Shown piece after piece: positions 1 to 13,000 of a stretch of DNA of 64,000 nucleotides (position 1 is the stretch's first letter; every line of letters starts with the position of its first letter). The translations under genes were made by a program, and so were the position numbers. Location of the stretch: assembly GCA_964017195.1 (NCBI GenBank), contig OZ024895.1, positions 6,630,001 to 6,694,000 of the forward strand, read 5' to 3'. The DNA is from Siderastrea radians (Eukaryota > Cnidaria > Anthozoa > Scleractinia > Rhizangiidae). The notes under the pieces were generated by a model, which was not told the DNA's origin, ran no database searches, and saw only the letters and a program-made list of their open reading frames with translations.

Positions 1-129
1 AGGTGTGGTGAAAAGTTGTAAACTCCAGCAGGGAGCCAACATACATTCTACAAATACTTGCCTTGTTAATCAGTGAAAAAAAAAAACTTGGAGACAAGCA
101 GCACACATAGTGATAAACAACACATAAGC

Positions 130-296
130 TCACTTAACTTCATACAATGATAAAGGAAAATTCTTTTGCTTGCATTCTGAAATTTGGGGCTGTTTCAGAA
201 ACCACTGTTTGTGTTCTGGTTCTGCTGCACGTTCTCTTGCAATCTTTCGAATGTCGTCACTTGGTACATGCAACAACAAGAAACTGCCAAAAATTC
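130..296 (-). CDS. last exon of an unrecognised gene
   Basis: I do not recognise this gene. On the minus strand an acceptor (TTTTTTAG) at 298-297 opens an exon that begins with the last two bases of a split codon and runs 54 codons to a TGA at 132-130. The peptide starts hydrophobic (IFGSFLLLHV), then becomes charged and hydrophilic (SDDIRKIARERAAEPEHKQW). That fits the end of a membrane helix followed by a short soluble tail. A possible preceding 26-nt exon at 598-573 (acceptor TTCAG, donor GTATGT) matches in phase and would add QHIGLSCC directly before the hydrophobic stretch. No earlier exon was found before the TNF gene's 3' end. A small single-pass membrane protein is the likeliest reading; chance is possible. 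Confidence 0.42.
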
Positions 297-298
297 CT

Positions 299-1224
299 AA
301 AAAATGAACAGCACTCCAGAAAAGCACTGTTTAACAATTTCGCACATAAATGTGAAAGGAGAAAACGTGTCAAAATCGTTTATTTTATCTTTACAAATCC
401 AGAGCTATGCAGTTTTGATTCAGTTTGAAAAAACGTGCAAAACCTCTGCTCAGTAGAGTTCATAATAAGAAAGAAATAAGGGGTTGAAATCTACGAACGC
501 TTGGGAAACAAGTGTTTGAACTTTCCAGCTGAAATTTCTGTTACTTAAATAGATTGCACGCACCTAACATACCACAACAACTCAAGCCAATGTGCTGCCT
601 GAATCCAAGTAAGTAAAATTGATATTTTATGGTACGTAATTTGCCTGTTTAACAAGCGAACTATAAACTCAGTGAACATGACTAATCTGTGCAGTGAATG
701 TTAGCAGGTTAATAAGCATTAATATTACATTATTAGATTACTTGATAATCAACACATCTGCCCCATGACAGAGGCAACAACGGTGTCACAACAGTGGCAA
801 AATATTATTGATCAACACTGCATCATGTGAGGTCTCAACATTTGGTCTTGGCTTTTCATGGGAGGTGGGGAGGGCGGACCCTGTCACGGACTAGCACAAC
901 GTCTAACGGGGGTACATTCATGCCTCCCATTACTTAATCTTGGAACAAAGTATAAGTGCATGCTCAGGCTAAGTATGACTGGGGCTACGAATGTGTCCAA
1001 CAGAGGGAGCCACCTATTTTCACTACAAGTCGTCCATTAGTGGAGTTGGAACTGTTCTAGTTGTTGCTTCGTAAAACATAAGCCAGAGTTCGCGGTTCAT
1101 ACAGCTTGGCCAAACAAACAAGCACCAGTTTGTTGCACAATACAACTGGTATCCATACTTAAGGTTTTGTACACGAGAACAGCTCTGCCAGTAGCTGCCT
1201 TCCATTTAAACTGACGCTTCTATT
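299..1224. other. gene-poor stretch
   Basis: Nothing convincing apart from the candidate 26-nt exon at 573-598 described with the neighbouring last exon. Short open frames on both strands here lack splice support or recognisable protein composition. Confidence 0.4.
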
Positions 1225-1225
1225 A

Positions 1226-1615
1226 AAGGACGGTGCCTCCTAATACAGAGATATTTTTGCAAACGTTATGACTATCAAGTCTATGGGGGAAAAGGCAGAT
1301 TTTAGCAAGGGTTATTGGAATCTAAAAAGAAACATGACAGTAACCACGTATTTTTCAGAGATAATTAAGCAACCATAATTCTAGAAAAAGCTTTTAAATA
1401 CAAAGAACGTATCGCATTTTTCTGCGAAATTTAAGCTCAATTATCTCTGAAAAATGTGGTTAGCCCTTGCTAAGATCTGCTTTTTCCACATAGTCGTAAA
1501 ACGCGCAAAAATACCGTTGTGTTAGTGGGTAAATTCCTTAAGAAACCCAAATATCTCGGACCAGACCTGAGATGCACAGAACGTATGCGTGGTAACAAAA
1601 GGAGGCACCGTCCTT
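1226..1615. mobile_element. MITE family 1 copy (TTAA-flanked)
   Basis: Terminal inverted repeats AGGACGGTGCCTCC and GGAGGCACCGTCC bound about 390 bp, with TTAA adjoining both ends, as in piggyBac-type insertion. The interior is itself largely self-complementary: a segment with TTTTTCAGAGATAATT is mirrored by AATTATCTCTGAAAAA, so it can fold into a long hairpin. No open frame. Relatives lie at 46494-46910, 60839-60945 and 62119-62508. Confidence 0.75.
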
Positions 1616-2677
1616 AAACTGCAGCTCTTTTGCCAGACATAATTCATCAGTTAGGTTTGGCACTTAAGCAGAGGGGCCCTTCGATCAGACCTTCAGATGA
1701 GAAACATTATGAATCAATAGTACGCTCTGTACTCTGAACAAAACCTGCAAAAGTATTACTTCAGATTACTGAATCCCCTGAATCTTGCACCAGTAGCCTA
1801 CACGTCACGTTTTCTAATTGAATCATAATGTTCTGGCTTGTTCCCAATCCGTTTGTTCTGTGAAAACAACGCTGAATTGTCACTGACGATGTTTCAGATA
1901 CTAATAGTGGCTAATGCAACATGTCATGGTGATGCAAAGGATGGTGTAACACCATTAACACAAGATGTATGTGGGACCTCAATGGTAACAGATCAAGCTA
2001 TTGAAACATCACTGATGCAGCAGATCGTTTATAAAATATACATAATTATAACAACTGTTTACCAGTTTACCCCAGGTATTATTTCCAGTTTGGATAGATT
2101 ATGGTTTACTTACAACCCAAAATGGTTGGTACAGCAATGTGTGTTGTCAGTTAAAGCAGAGTTCTAGCAGAGCGGAGTGCTGTTGATGGTATGCAAATGT
2201 CTGCTAATTTATACAAATGTAGGCAAAGATATGCACAATTTTGGCCCATGCCAGGACACTGGATTAGTATGTTAGTGCAGGTTGCCAGTGAGTGCACAGT
2301 TCAGTGTCTCTGAACTTTAATCATAAGTTTACATAACAGTGAATGTGAATGGTGAATAATTTATTTATTGCCTGAACCTTACAAAAATACCACGGTTCCA
2401 GTTATAAACAGGTAAGCAAGTCAGTTCCATTATTGTTAACTTTTGGGGGGCAAAGTTTCTTGCTACTCGGGTAAGTTCTGCAAAAAAGCAAAGCTCTGAT
2501 AAGAGAAACAGCCAAAATTTTTTCCACAACTCAAGATTTTTGTTGGGTTGAGAAAAGGGGGAAATCTCAGGGAGACTTACTTGGGAGAGTCTAATTTACA
2601 AAACATTGCAGCTATGCTGAGCTTGTCACCAATTTAATTAAACTCTAATCATTTCACAGGTTGGACTGCAAAACGGT
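1616..2677. other. no gene seen; downstream of the TNF ligand gene
   Basis: No exon was recognised. AATAAA-like hexamers on the minus strand occur near 2360-2368, so part of this stretch may be 3' untranslated sequence of the TNF gene. Confidence 0.35.
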
Positions 2678-2683
2678 TTTATT
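2678..2683 (-). terminator. candidate polyadenylation signal, TNF isoform 1
   Basis: AATAAA on the minus strand, about 90 nt beyond the TGA of the distal TNF terminal exon. The position is typical; no transcript evidence. Confidence 0.4.
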
Positions 2684-2774
2684 CTGGTAAATGGAGCCAT
2701 AGTATTTTTGTCCGCTCATGCTACGAGATACAAATTATTTTAAAATATTTCATTTTGACAGTGAACATACGACT

Positions 2775-3154
2775 TCATACCAAGAACGCTCCAAAGAAGC
2801 TTGCTGACTCGGCAGTGGATATTGATTTGGTGTTGCCCTCCGAAACACCAACAAAGATGTGGTCACCATTCTGCAGTTCAAACACTCCCCCTTGGTAACT
2901 ACTATAAAGGAATGTCTTAGCTTTCTTGGCACGACACCTGGAGGACACGCTCCTCATAATTGCTTGCTGAGTTCCATTTCTATTTAGATGTACAAAGTGA
3001 ATCATATGCGGCCTGTCGTCCTCAACTTGAAAGTAAAGTTGACTGTATACATAGTAACGTCCACTTTGTGGTATGATCAGCTCACCATTCTCGTACTGCA
3101 TACCACCAGATGAATGCGCAAATCCCAAGCTGTTTTCCCAGTGTCTGAGAATTC
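2775..3154 (-). CDS. TNF ligand terminal exon 1 (distal)
   Basis: Acceptor TTTGTTCCAG at 3156-3155, then 125 codons and TGA. It encodes most of a TNF homology domain: [19 protein letters not shown] is the classic strand C-D region, [17 protein letters not shown] the E-F-G region, and [10 protein letters not shown] the final strand. The single cysteine in SSRCRAKK sits where TRAIL carries its zinc-binding cysteine, but the alignment is by eye. The first two bases complete a glycine codon begun in the micro-exon at 5227, exactly as for the proximal terminal exon, so the two are interchangeable in frame. Its C-terminal nine residues equal those of the proximal copy, while the rest is strongly diverged. 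That suggests an old tandem duplication, both copies still under selection. Confidence 0.88.
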
Positions 3155-6100
3155 CTGGAACAAACAATTCTTATGTCTTATGAATTCTAGCAATGTTTGA
3201 GAGCACACTTGGGCTGCGTTTTTTTACTATGTAAAGTTATGTTTGCCACAGTCAAGATATTCTTGAAAGGTGAGTTTTCACAATTCACTATGGTAAAGTG
3301 AGATCTACCCGATCACTTGGGCAACTGTGAATCATGATAACATAAACGAAAGTATAATAACGTAAAGCTAACTTTGTCTATTTCGTTGAGAGCTCGCCAA
3401 CAAAGGAGTGTTAGAGTCAACAACTGTAGCTTACCAAAGTAAACTTTTTCAACATCTTTTATTCCAGAGATCACAACTTCCTGTGCTTAGCAATAGTTTT
3501 GGTGTCTACAGTTTTATTAAAAGCTGCTCTATAAAAGACAATCATTTATTTTGGTATATCCATATACAAATTTTATAAAAAATATAGTTTTTGTGCTTCT
3601 TATCCAGCACCTATACAGTCTCTGAGGAACAATACATTAAATGTTTATACTTTATATCTCAGAAGTGAAAAAAACTAATAAACATAATTTATCAAACCAC
3701 TCAAAACGACCTTGCTAAGCAAGAAAAATATTACCTATTTTCAGCCTAAGTGACATACTGCAAACTAAAAATATTTAAACCAAAAATGCTCCAAAAAAAC
3801 TTGCATGTTCTACGAGATTAGCTCTGACATCATTATGCCCAAGCTTAACAGTAATAACATCAAAAGCATTCAGCGACACCAGGAAACTATGAGAAATAGT
3901 ACTGAAAGCATTCCTCCCAGACTGAACACTCATGACTTTGACTACGCCATTCACACAGACGTAGTGCATCAAACTTTTAGAAGTGGGGCTTGTATAATAT
4001 ATCTGGCTATATACAAAGTACACTCCTTGTTTAGGGACAGTGAGTTTTCCTTGTCCGTACAACATCCCCCCTCGGAGCAGTGAGGCATTCCAACCAGTTA
4101 AGAAGCCTGTCAAAAAGAGTGCACAGAAACCAAAGTGTGAACCACTTTGGCAAAGGCCCTCTGCTCCGAGCTGTCATAAATATACTTGCCAACTCAAATC
4201 AAACATCACGAGGAGACACTTCTCCGCGAATTGCTTTTACATTTAAGCAACATGAACAACGTAACAAAAAGGCAAGGCAAGAGAATCAAACCAGTCATGT
4301 TTCAAATTCTTGCAAATTATTATATGATACGAAACTGGCAATTAATCTATGTTCAGGAATGTCTTTGGGTTTCTCTAAATTATCACAATCTGAAAGCCTT
4401 CAAAATTTGTTGGATCATCTTCAGGAATTCTGGCGCTCAAAGAATATGAATCTCATGCTTGGAAAAGTTGGCAGGTATATTGCAAGTGCATTCAGATCAT
4501 ATGAGTTGTACCAATCAAAAGTAACCTAAAAAATGGTTCCCAATAAAAAAATTAAATAACAATAATAATAATTGAGACGCTCGCTGGAAAAGGCTGCGAA
4601 TCACCATGTGGCCTTGAAATCCAATTTGCTTCAATTTAGCTTTACGTTAGCACACAGGCTTGTTATTGTGTAAGAAACAGTAGCAGCTCCAATCCAGTCA
4701 TACCACTGCACAGCCCTTTTATGATGCAATTTTACAGAAAATGCATTAGCAAGTTGCAAAAGTAGGACCAGATGCGTTGATGGAAGCCAGTCCAGAAAAA
4801 ACCGTCCAACCCGCATGCGCCATCTGTTCATTTAGCGCACATGCACTTCAACATTCATCGACTGTTTACAAGCAGCTTCTCAGCATTTTCCATTAAAACT
4901 AAGCATAAAATGGGGGTCAAATAAAATAATTATTGACTGAGTTAGGTTGGGCCTGATGGCAAAATATTTTTCTCTTCGTCATGGTGCATGGATCTTGCTG
5001 TGCTCGGTCCTTACCCCAAGACCTCAAATCAAATATTTGTCCATCTGTCCCTAATCACAGCCAGTAAGACAGTGCGTAATGTAAATTGCGTTTTTTTGAA
5101 ACTGTTGTTTGCCAGGTAGCTGCAGATGATACATGAATTGAAACTAAATACAAATGCCTATAAATTATTTTAAAAGGAAATTATTCTGACCTGATCTTGG
5201 TGAGTTCTGTGTGTTTCTTGTATGACCTGTCAGATGTGCTGAAGGTCTTTGTATTGACTACAGATAACAAAAAATAATGGAATTTATCTTAACTATTTCA
5301 CTCAAAGGGGCACCTCAGACCAAAATTGGGGGGTGGGGGGGGGGGAGTTGCAAAAGACATTTTCAATGCAGATGGTTATGTTTTAGGGTTTCATATACTG
5401 GCGCAAAGGTTAGAACTCACCTTGCACAGCATAATAAACAACACCACAGGAAGGGACTGCTTGGTATCTTTCATCTGAATAGTCACACTTCAGGCCAGGG
5501 GAAGGGGGGGGGGGTTACCTGGTTAAGGTTTGGGCGGGGAGGTGCCTCTGGGACTCTGAAACCTTTAACCCTTTGAGCCCCAAGAGTGACAAGCATCTAA
5601 TTTCTCCTTACAATATAACTAGTTGATCAAATACACAGGTCGTGAGAATAAAGCAAGTGATCACCAGACATGAAATGTGTTGATGTTAAATCAAATTCTC
5701 CCAACTAGAAACATAAGAAATATATGGAGAACAGTGAGGAGAATATGCATGTGGATATTGGGGCTTAAAGGGTTCAACTATTCCAGACTTTGTTCGCTCG
5801 CATTGTGCGACTTTATTCTAGACTGGACACCAATGTGTAGTTCCAGAAAATATACATACTTCCCCTGTGGAAGGTTTTTGTTTTGCACCTCCCCCCCCTC
5901 CCTCAAACAAATTGCAGTTTAGCTTCATACTTTGTTTCTAAAATTTTGGCTTTTCAGACCCCTGTTCCCCTAGGAATTTCCAATGACCTTCCATGGGGGT
6001 GGGTAGGGATTTTTTTTTTCTGGAACTACACAATCCCTACCCTATGTAAGACTAGCTGAGTGTTTATCCCTTAGTTTCCTAATAACTGATACCCTATTCT

Positions 6101-8056
6101 GTACCCTATCGTAGCCTAAATGGGTTGAAAACCTGACCCTTAAAAGTGGCACATACCCATTTTACGGTGAAGAACAAAAATTTCCCTCTGAGATGACACT
6201 TTTTGAATGCTACTGAACTTGACACAAAGACCAGTTTCCTTACAAGGTAAAAAGCCGGGTTATTTGCTGCAAGCCTGTGATAACTTACTGTGTGCAGTTA
6301 ATCAGTGAGAAAACTGGAGTGAGAAAATTGGAAATCCAATCACCAAGATTAAGAGTTTTTTCAGCCTTTTGACGGTTAGTCCCACTAAGGGGAATTCTAA
6401 TGATCCTAGTCCCTTCACGTTGCGAAAACTGGGTGAGAACTCTGCCTTACCTATACTATTAGTGCAATTTAATTTGCAACTTACTTCTAGTGAGCCCGTA
6501 TCTCCTTTTTCACCCTTAGGGCCTGGTTGTCCCTGTGCCCCAGGTGGGCCTCTGTCACCTTTTTTACCAGGGGGCCCTCTTTTCCCTGGTTCACCCTGGA
6601 TACCTGCAAGTAATGCAACAAGCTGTAAATCAAAAGGTAAAAGCTCAATGTTCCAAAATGTCACACAAACCGAAAACAGTTTGCATTCCTGTGATCTGGG
6701 AATTATGGCTGTAATTAGTTAAGTGAGTAGGTGGGATTATGGATCAGGGAACCCAGGCATCTGATCCAGGATCAAAAGTAATGGGATTGACAAGAGCAGT
6801 TTTTTGTGGGATACAGAATCACATTAGGTGATGTTTTAATGTGACCAGGGATCAGAATTTTGTGCACAGAAAATGCTGTAATAAAAAAATATAACATAGT
6901 TTTTTATTATATATTTTTTATGACATACATGTATACCTTGTAATGAGATATATTATAATTATCTTGTTACAAGACATATGTCATACTGGAAGTCTCTCAA
7001 TGCATTTAAGGTTATTTCAAAGCTAATGGCCTTTATTAAAATTACTCAAGATGGGAAAGAAAACAAAAGATAATCAGAAGCACTACAACTTCTTACTTTA
7101 AATGATTAAATAAAATCAATTGTAATTGGTTAAGGCTGGTTTTCACTAGCGACGGAGTCGGAGTCGGAGTCATAAGCGGAGTCATAAGAGCGCTTACGAC
7201 CTTGTGAAAATAAAAAATTGGAGTCGCAAGCAGAGTCATAAGCTCGACGGAATCGGAGTCGGAAGAATCAGAACGTTTCCATTTTCATCCGACTCCGCTT
7301 ACGATTCCATTGCTTACGATCTAGTGAAAACCAGATTGTCGGAGTCGGAAGCAGAAGCGGAAGGATAAACCAATCACAGTGCTCGTTCCCACGCTTTGTG
7401 ATTGGTTTACTTCTTGCGTTTCAGCTTACGACTCCGACAATTTGGTTTTCACTAGATCATAAGCGACGGAAGCGTAAGCGCAATAGGAAACTCTGCTTAC
7501 GACTCTGTCGTTTGATTTTCACTAGATTGTATCGCTGTACGCTTCTGATTATGACTCTGACTCGGACTCCGTCGCTAGTGAAAACCAGGCTTTAAATAGA
7601 TCTTGAAGACAACAGCTGAAAGATTTTCTTGCCCAATCGTGGTTGAACTTGGTATTACACTTTAATGAATGTGTATTTAGATCTTGCACAAGTTGAAACT
7701 TGTTTGATGCAAGCAACTTAATTGGCTCGAAAAAGTGAGAAAATGCCAGTAGATGGCTTGTTTGGATGAACATTTAGCACCTTAAAGTTTGTTTGTTTCT
7801 TTTTAATGCTAACAAAATTTGCAATGAATATTCCTGCCATTTCTCTTATTAATCCTTGGGGGAAAATATTGAACCACACCCATAAAAAATGTCCTATGGT
7901 TTTGGGGGTTTCCCTTTCAAAATTTCCAAGGAACACTCCAGCCACTTTAACATAGGGTCCACACAAAATGAGCCAGCCCCTGATTAATTAATTAATTAAT
8001 AATTATTGTTATTGTTATTTTTATTATTATCAGTAGTAGCAGTAGTAGTAGTAGTG

Positions 8057-8152
<96 letters not shown>

Positions 8153-9962
8153 AATACCATTTTTTCAAATTATTATTATTATTTGTTATTTCAATACAAC
8201 CCCCCACCCCCCAATGTAATAAAGGTTTTTTCAGGATGCAAATGATCAAACGTAACAGAAGATTACAGAGTCAAAGCTAAGCGATAACAATTACAATGGC
8301 AACAACAACAAATGAAAAAAAGGCACCCTGAAAGGAAGATAAGAGGTTAGCCCTGTGTGAAAACTCCCTTAAAATGACACACACAATTGGACGGAGCAAT
8401 AAGCTCCCTTTTGGGTCCTTTCATAGGGTTAGACACAATACCTTGATCTCCCTTTTCTCCTTTCCCAGTATCACCTTTGGGACCTCTGTCGCCTTTTGGG
8501 CCTGGAGCACCTGCGAGAAAGTCAGTGCCCTTGAGTTAGAACATCAGTAACATTTAACCCTTTAGTCTCACCATCAACATGCACGTTCTCTTCACTGCTC
8601 CCTATATATTTCTTATGGTACCAGTTGGGAGAATTTGCTTAAAAATCAAGACATTCTATGCAGTATTTTATACTTTGCCATCTTTTCCTTAATTCTCGTG
8701 TCCTGTTTGTTTTATAAGTAGAGATGCTAACAGTAAGGAGAACTTAGATGCTTGTCACTATTGGGGTATAATTAGGGTTAACATGCATGCTATGTTTAAG
8801 TGGCATTAGATGTAACTTAAGTAAATGCCACATTAACGTGACATCAATTTAAACCCTGCAATTGCAACCACTAAATTCAAGTTTTTTTTCCATGACATGA
8901 AGAAATCTGGAGAAAACCAACTTACAGTTGATGCCAACTCAGTTAAATACATTGTCACAAACCAAGTTGCATTTTGGCTACTTAGTGGAGCAAAATATTT
9001 GCGAGATGCAGCAAGGCTTTATGTCACCAATTTCAGTGGAATGAAAGTCAGTTTTTGTGACAAAAATTACCCCTACAACTTTCAGAGAAATCAACTTTGT
9101 TGAAGATTTGGGAAATTAAGAATTTCACATTAAATTCCCTATCGTTCTCACTTATCCAGGAAAACAAACTTTTCCAAAGTTTTTTCTCTGCTGCTTAGAT
9201 TAAAAGGGTATTCACTAAAGATTTCCACTTCGCTTGCTCTTTCTGTGACTCTGACAACAGGTAGCACTTCTTTTGAATGCAATTTACATGTACTTCCATG
9301 CCAAAATAAGCAACGAAATATTGAAGCATGGCTCATATTTGTTACCTTTCATTCCTTGAAGGCCTGGCAATCCATGATTACCTAGAACAATGGCAGTAAG
9401 ATAAAAACTTTATTTTCAGCAGTGGCAACTTGGCCAGAAACTATAAAACAGTCATCCTGAGACACCTTGTGCACTTCAGCAACATGCGAACTGTGACGAT
9501 AATGGCTGATGTCATGACGTAGAATTGCCTTATCCATCTAGCACAAACTTGGGCAAAGTATGTTAGTTTGAGTTTATAAAGACCGGAGCATGTGAGATAA
9601 TACATCCCATTTATCTGTCACGGTGAGTGGATCTTGAAAGACATTCTAAGCCGATCGACACATAACCCGACTTGTAGTCATCAATGACTAAATGAAAGAT
9701 GCATAACCAGATAAACAAATGTTGCTTGCACAAGAGACAATAAGCCCTTTATGTACACAAATGGAGTCTTAAATAGTACAAGAACAGCCAACAATACTGG
9801 CAGCAACAATGAGAACGGAAAGATGATGATGACGATGACATTAACTGGGCAGACAATGATGATGACACTCAGGATGACGTTAATGATGATGATGATGATG
9901 ATGATGGTGGTGGTGATGATGATGATGAAGATGATGGTGGTGGTGGTGATGATGATGATGGC

Positions 9963-10001
<39 letters not shown>

Positions 10002-13000
10002 ATGGTGTTGATGGTAAAAAAAAAAACATTTCAGTGATCATTTGGTTGTTTGTTAAAGAGCACAGCAAAAATCGACACTTACCATTGACTCCAGGTGGAC
10101 CAATAGGACCAGGATCTCCTTTGGGACCTTTCCTCCCTGATCACATCCAACAAAAAAAAAACAGTTAAACGGAATATTTTCATCCAAGCAGTGTTCCTAA
10201 TGTAAGGTAGTGACCTTTTTTATACATGTAGCTCTGGTGACTTTTTCACTCTCATAGTCAAGCTTTTGAGCCAAGGGCAGAGAAAGATCTTTTGAACTTA
10301 GCACCTCTGTATGTTGAGCAAACCTTTGGGTTATTATCAAGTGAAAAGTAGCTTTTTTAAACAGAGAAGTATACATTCCAAAATAGCTTGGACAGGGAGG
10401 GGGATTAATTATAAGAGGAAAGTGGCATATCAGTATTTATTTTATGGACAGTCCCTGGATATGAACAAGCATGTACTCTGACTGGCTGAGCCATGCTAGT
10501 AGGCTATAAGGTCACATCCTGTGAGTAGAGCATGCATAAAATGGTAAAAACCATGCTTCTTTGTTTTCGTAACTTATGAACATTTCTTATGGTCTAAGTG
10601 TTGTCTATAATTAACAAATAAAAAAAGCCTAAACAATGCTTTGTTCTCTTATAGAACATGCAAGGAAGTGCTGAGAGCATGAAAGTGTAGGGTGAAACAT
10701 GACCCACAGGCAAGTGTTTCTCCCTACGTCTTGAATGGCTCCAATATGCAAGAAAACAAGATTCATTTATAGTTTCAAAGCACATACAAAATGGCGTCAT
10801 GAGTCACAGTTATGACTACATTAACACAGTCTTTTGTGCAAACAACAAGGCAATAGAAACAATGAATAAGACATGATGACAAGTACAAGCCCTGTTTCCT
10901 CAACAGTAACAAGGACAAAGAGGTATGGCTGCAAACGTCAAATAAAATGGTAACAACATCTGTTCAGTACTATGAATTCCAATATTACCTTGCCTCACCC
11001 TAAGGGTAATAAGACAATTCCTGAAAGGTCACAGAAACCTCATCGCAAGTGGCATGCATAAAAGATTGGAGTGCCAAAGGCAATAACGTGAATGTTTAAA
11101 ACCAGTTGGAAGGATTTGTTGAAACATCAAGAAAATTTTTCTTTGGTGATGCTCTAAGGAGAAATTTTATGCTGGTCACTACATCGACTAACCTCTAGGG
11201 CCTGGATCTCCCTTCAAACCTGAAAAAAGCAAATAAAATATCCTGAGAAACAAACAATGCTTTAACAAGGGAGTGGTGGGGGTGATATTTTATAACATCC
11301 CCTGGAAACCCACCCTCTTCACTGCTACACCATTCCTTCCTTTAACCCTTTCACCCCCAAGAGTACCTAAAATCAAAATGCAAGACAAATCTCAAATTTC
11401 ATTTTGTAAAATACTTAAATATAAATAGTGCCATGTGAAAATACTGCTGATGAGGTTTCATTTGAATGGTCACACCATAGGATTTCATCCACAGACTCAG
11501 AAGTTAGAATCACCTTAATGTCTCCATAATTGACACTGGGAGTGAAAGGGTTTAGTCAGAAGGACCTGTCGTTTCCTGCCATCATAGAAATACCCATTCC
11601 TGCACTCCCTTTTTCGGCCTCTCGCAGCCTTCCAGCCCACTTTTCTCCCAAGTTCAATTTCAAAGTGTAACATTTCCTTTCACAATTAACCCTTTTGACC
11701 CGAGAGTTGTCACCAGACAACATTTGGAGAAGTAGACAAAGAACCACTTGTGATGTCATCAATTTCTATGACAGCAGATGATTTCTTTAACCAACTAACA
11801 CAGGAGGATCAGAGCTTTCCATACATGTGTCCATTTTGAATATCGACTAAATGCTGACAGTGTTACTGGAAAAACACATGTTCAACTATTGGTGCAAAAT
11901 TTGTGATAAAAACGGCCATTACCCCCATAATTGAAAAATGTGTCATTTCCAGGTTTTTTGAATGGTTAACACCAAACCTTTTCCAGCTGATAGAAAGGTA
12001 ATAACAAGTAGAAGATAGCGAGAAGAGAAAGAGAGAAAAAAAAGGAAAGGAAAAGGAGAGAGGAGAAAAATCGTATTGTATCCGCAAAAAAGGGTAAAAT
12101 TTCGGCTTATGCCCATGCGCTAAAGTGAAATATTGCTCATTTCAACATAGAAGCTAGTGGAAAATCTAGCTGAAATGTGAAGTATTGCTTTTCTAGCAAA
12201 ACTTGGTGCAATTTAGCAACACAGCACCCAAGAAAAATAACAAACGGTGAAAATTACGGTTTTACTAGAAAAAAATATAGGTGAGAGGGTTAAAATTAAT
12301 CACCAAGTCTATCAATTTGTTTTAGATTTCTATTGAAACTATAAAAATTGAATGTTGTCATTATGGATGCAGGCTAGGTGAGACCACAAAAGTGTCCTTT
12401 TCAACAGGGTGTCAACATCAAGGTAGTTCATTTTTGAACAAAATGTATGGTTTAAGACCAAGAAAACTGTCTATAAAAGTGAGGGATACGTGTTTGGTGG
12501 CTGTTCATAAAGCAGGTTTAATTGTAATGTAAAATTTACCGGAAAAAAAAATTGCAATAAAGTTGTATCTCACCTCAGGGACCATATATCTCCTTTTACT
12601 CATTTCACACTTCTTTGATAAACCATGCAATCAATAAATCAATGATGGGTCCACATGCACATAGACATGAGATGAGCGTTATCTGGCGTGGCTTTAAACA
12701 AGATCTTATTTTAGCATATACCGAACCAGCCGATAGTGTTTTTTGCGACTCTTATTGGCAACTCAAACCCGGGATAACATTTTGCTATTCACCTCCCAGC
12801 ATTTTGCTGGATTTTGTGTGCAAGTTTTGCCTCATTTCTCACAAAAAAGGAACTATTTTGTGCTGGCTATCCACTGGTTTGGTACATACTAAAACATTTA
12901 TTCACCTCAGTGTCGGTGAAGAGTGGTAGATATCCACCCCCTTTCAGGTACTGTAAATGACCAACGCCTTTATTTCATTCAAAGACAAGTTCAACAAAAA

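Noticed and set aside
4080..4529. 149-codon plus-strand frame overlapping the proximal TNF exon
   Set aside because: It is antisense to a well-supported exon at its start, has no domain, and no splice or start context.
4631..4831. Minus-strand frame tested as the missing first TNF exon
   Set aside because: The composition lacks TNF motifs, and the 31-nt exon at 5227-5257 fits motif and phase far better.
7992..8249. Open frames of poly-Val and poly-Leu on both strands
   Set aside because: They are translations of a GTA/TAG microsatellite.
9751..10068. Poly-Met and poly-His frames
   Set aside because: Products of the ATG microsatellite within a TNF intron.
12572..12597. Possible decayed collagen exon (AAAGGAGATATATGGTCCC)
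   Set aside because: The glycine frame breaks and the acceptor is poor. The triplet run closes without it.
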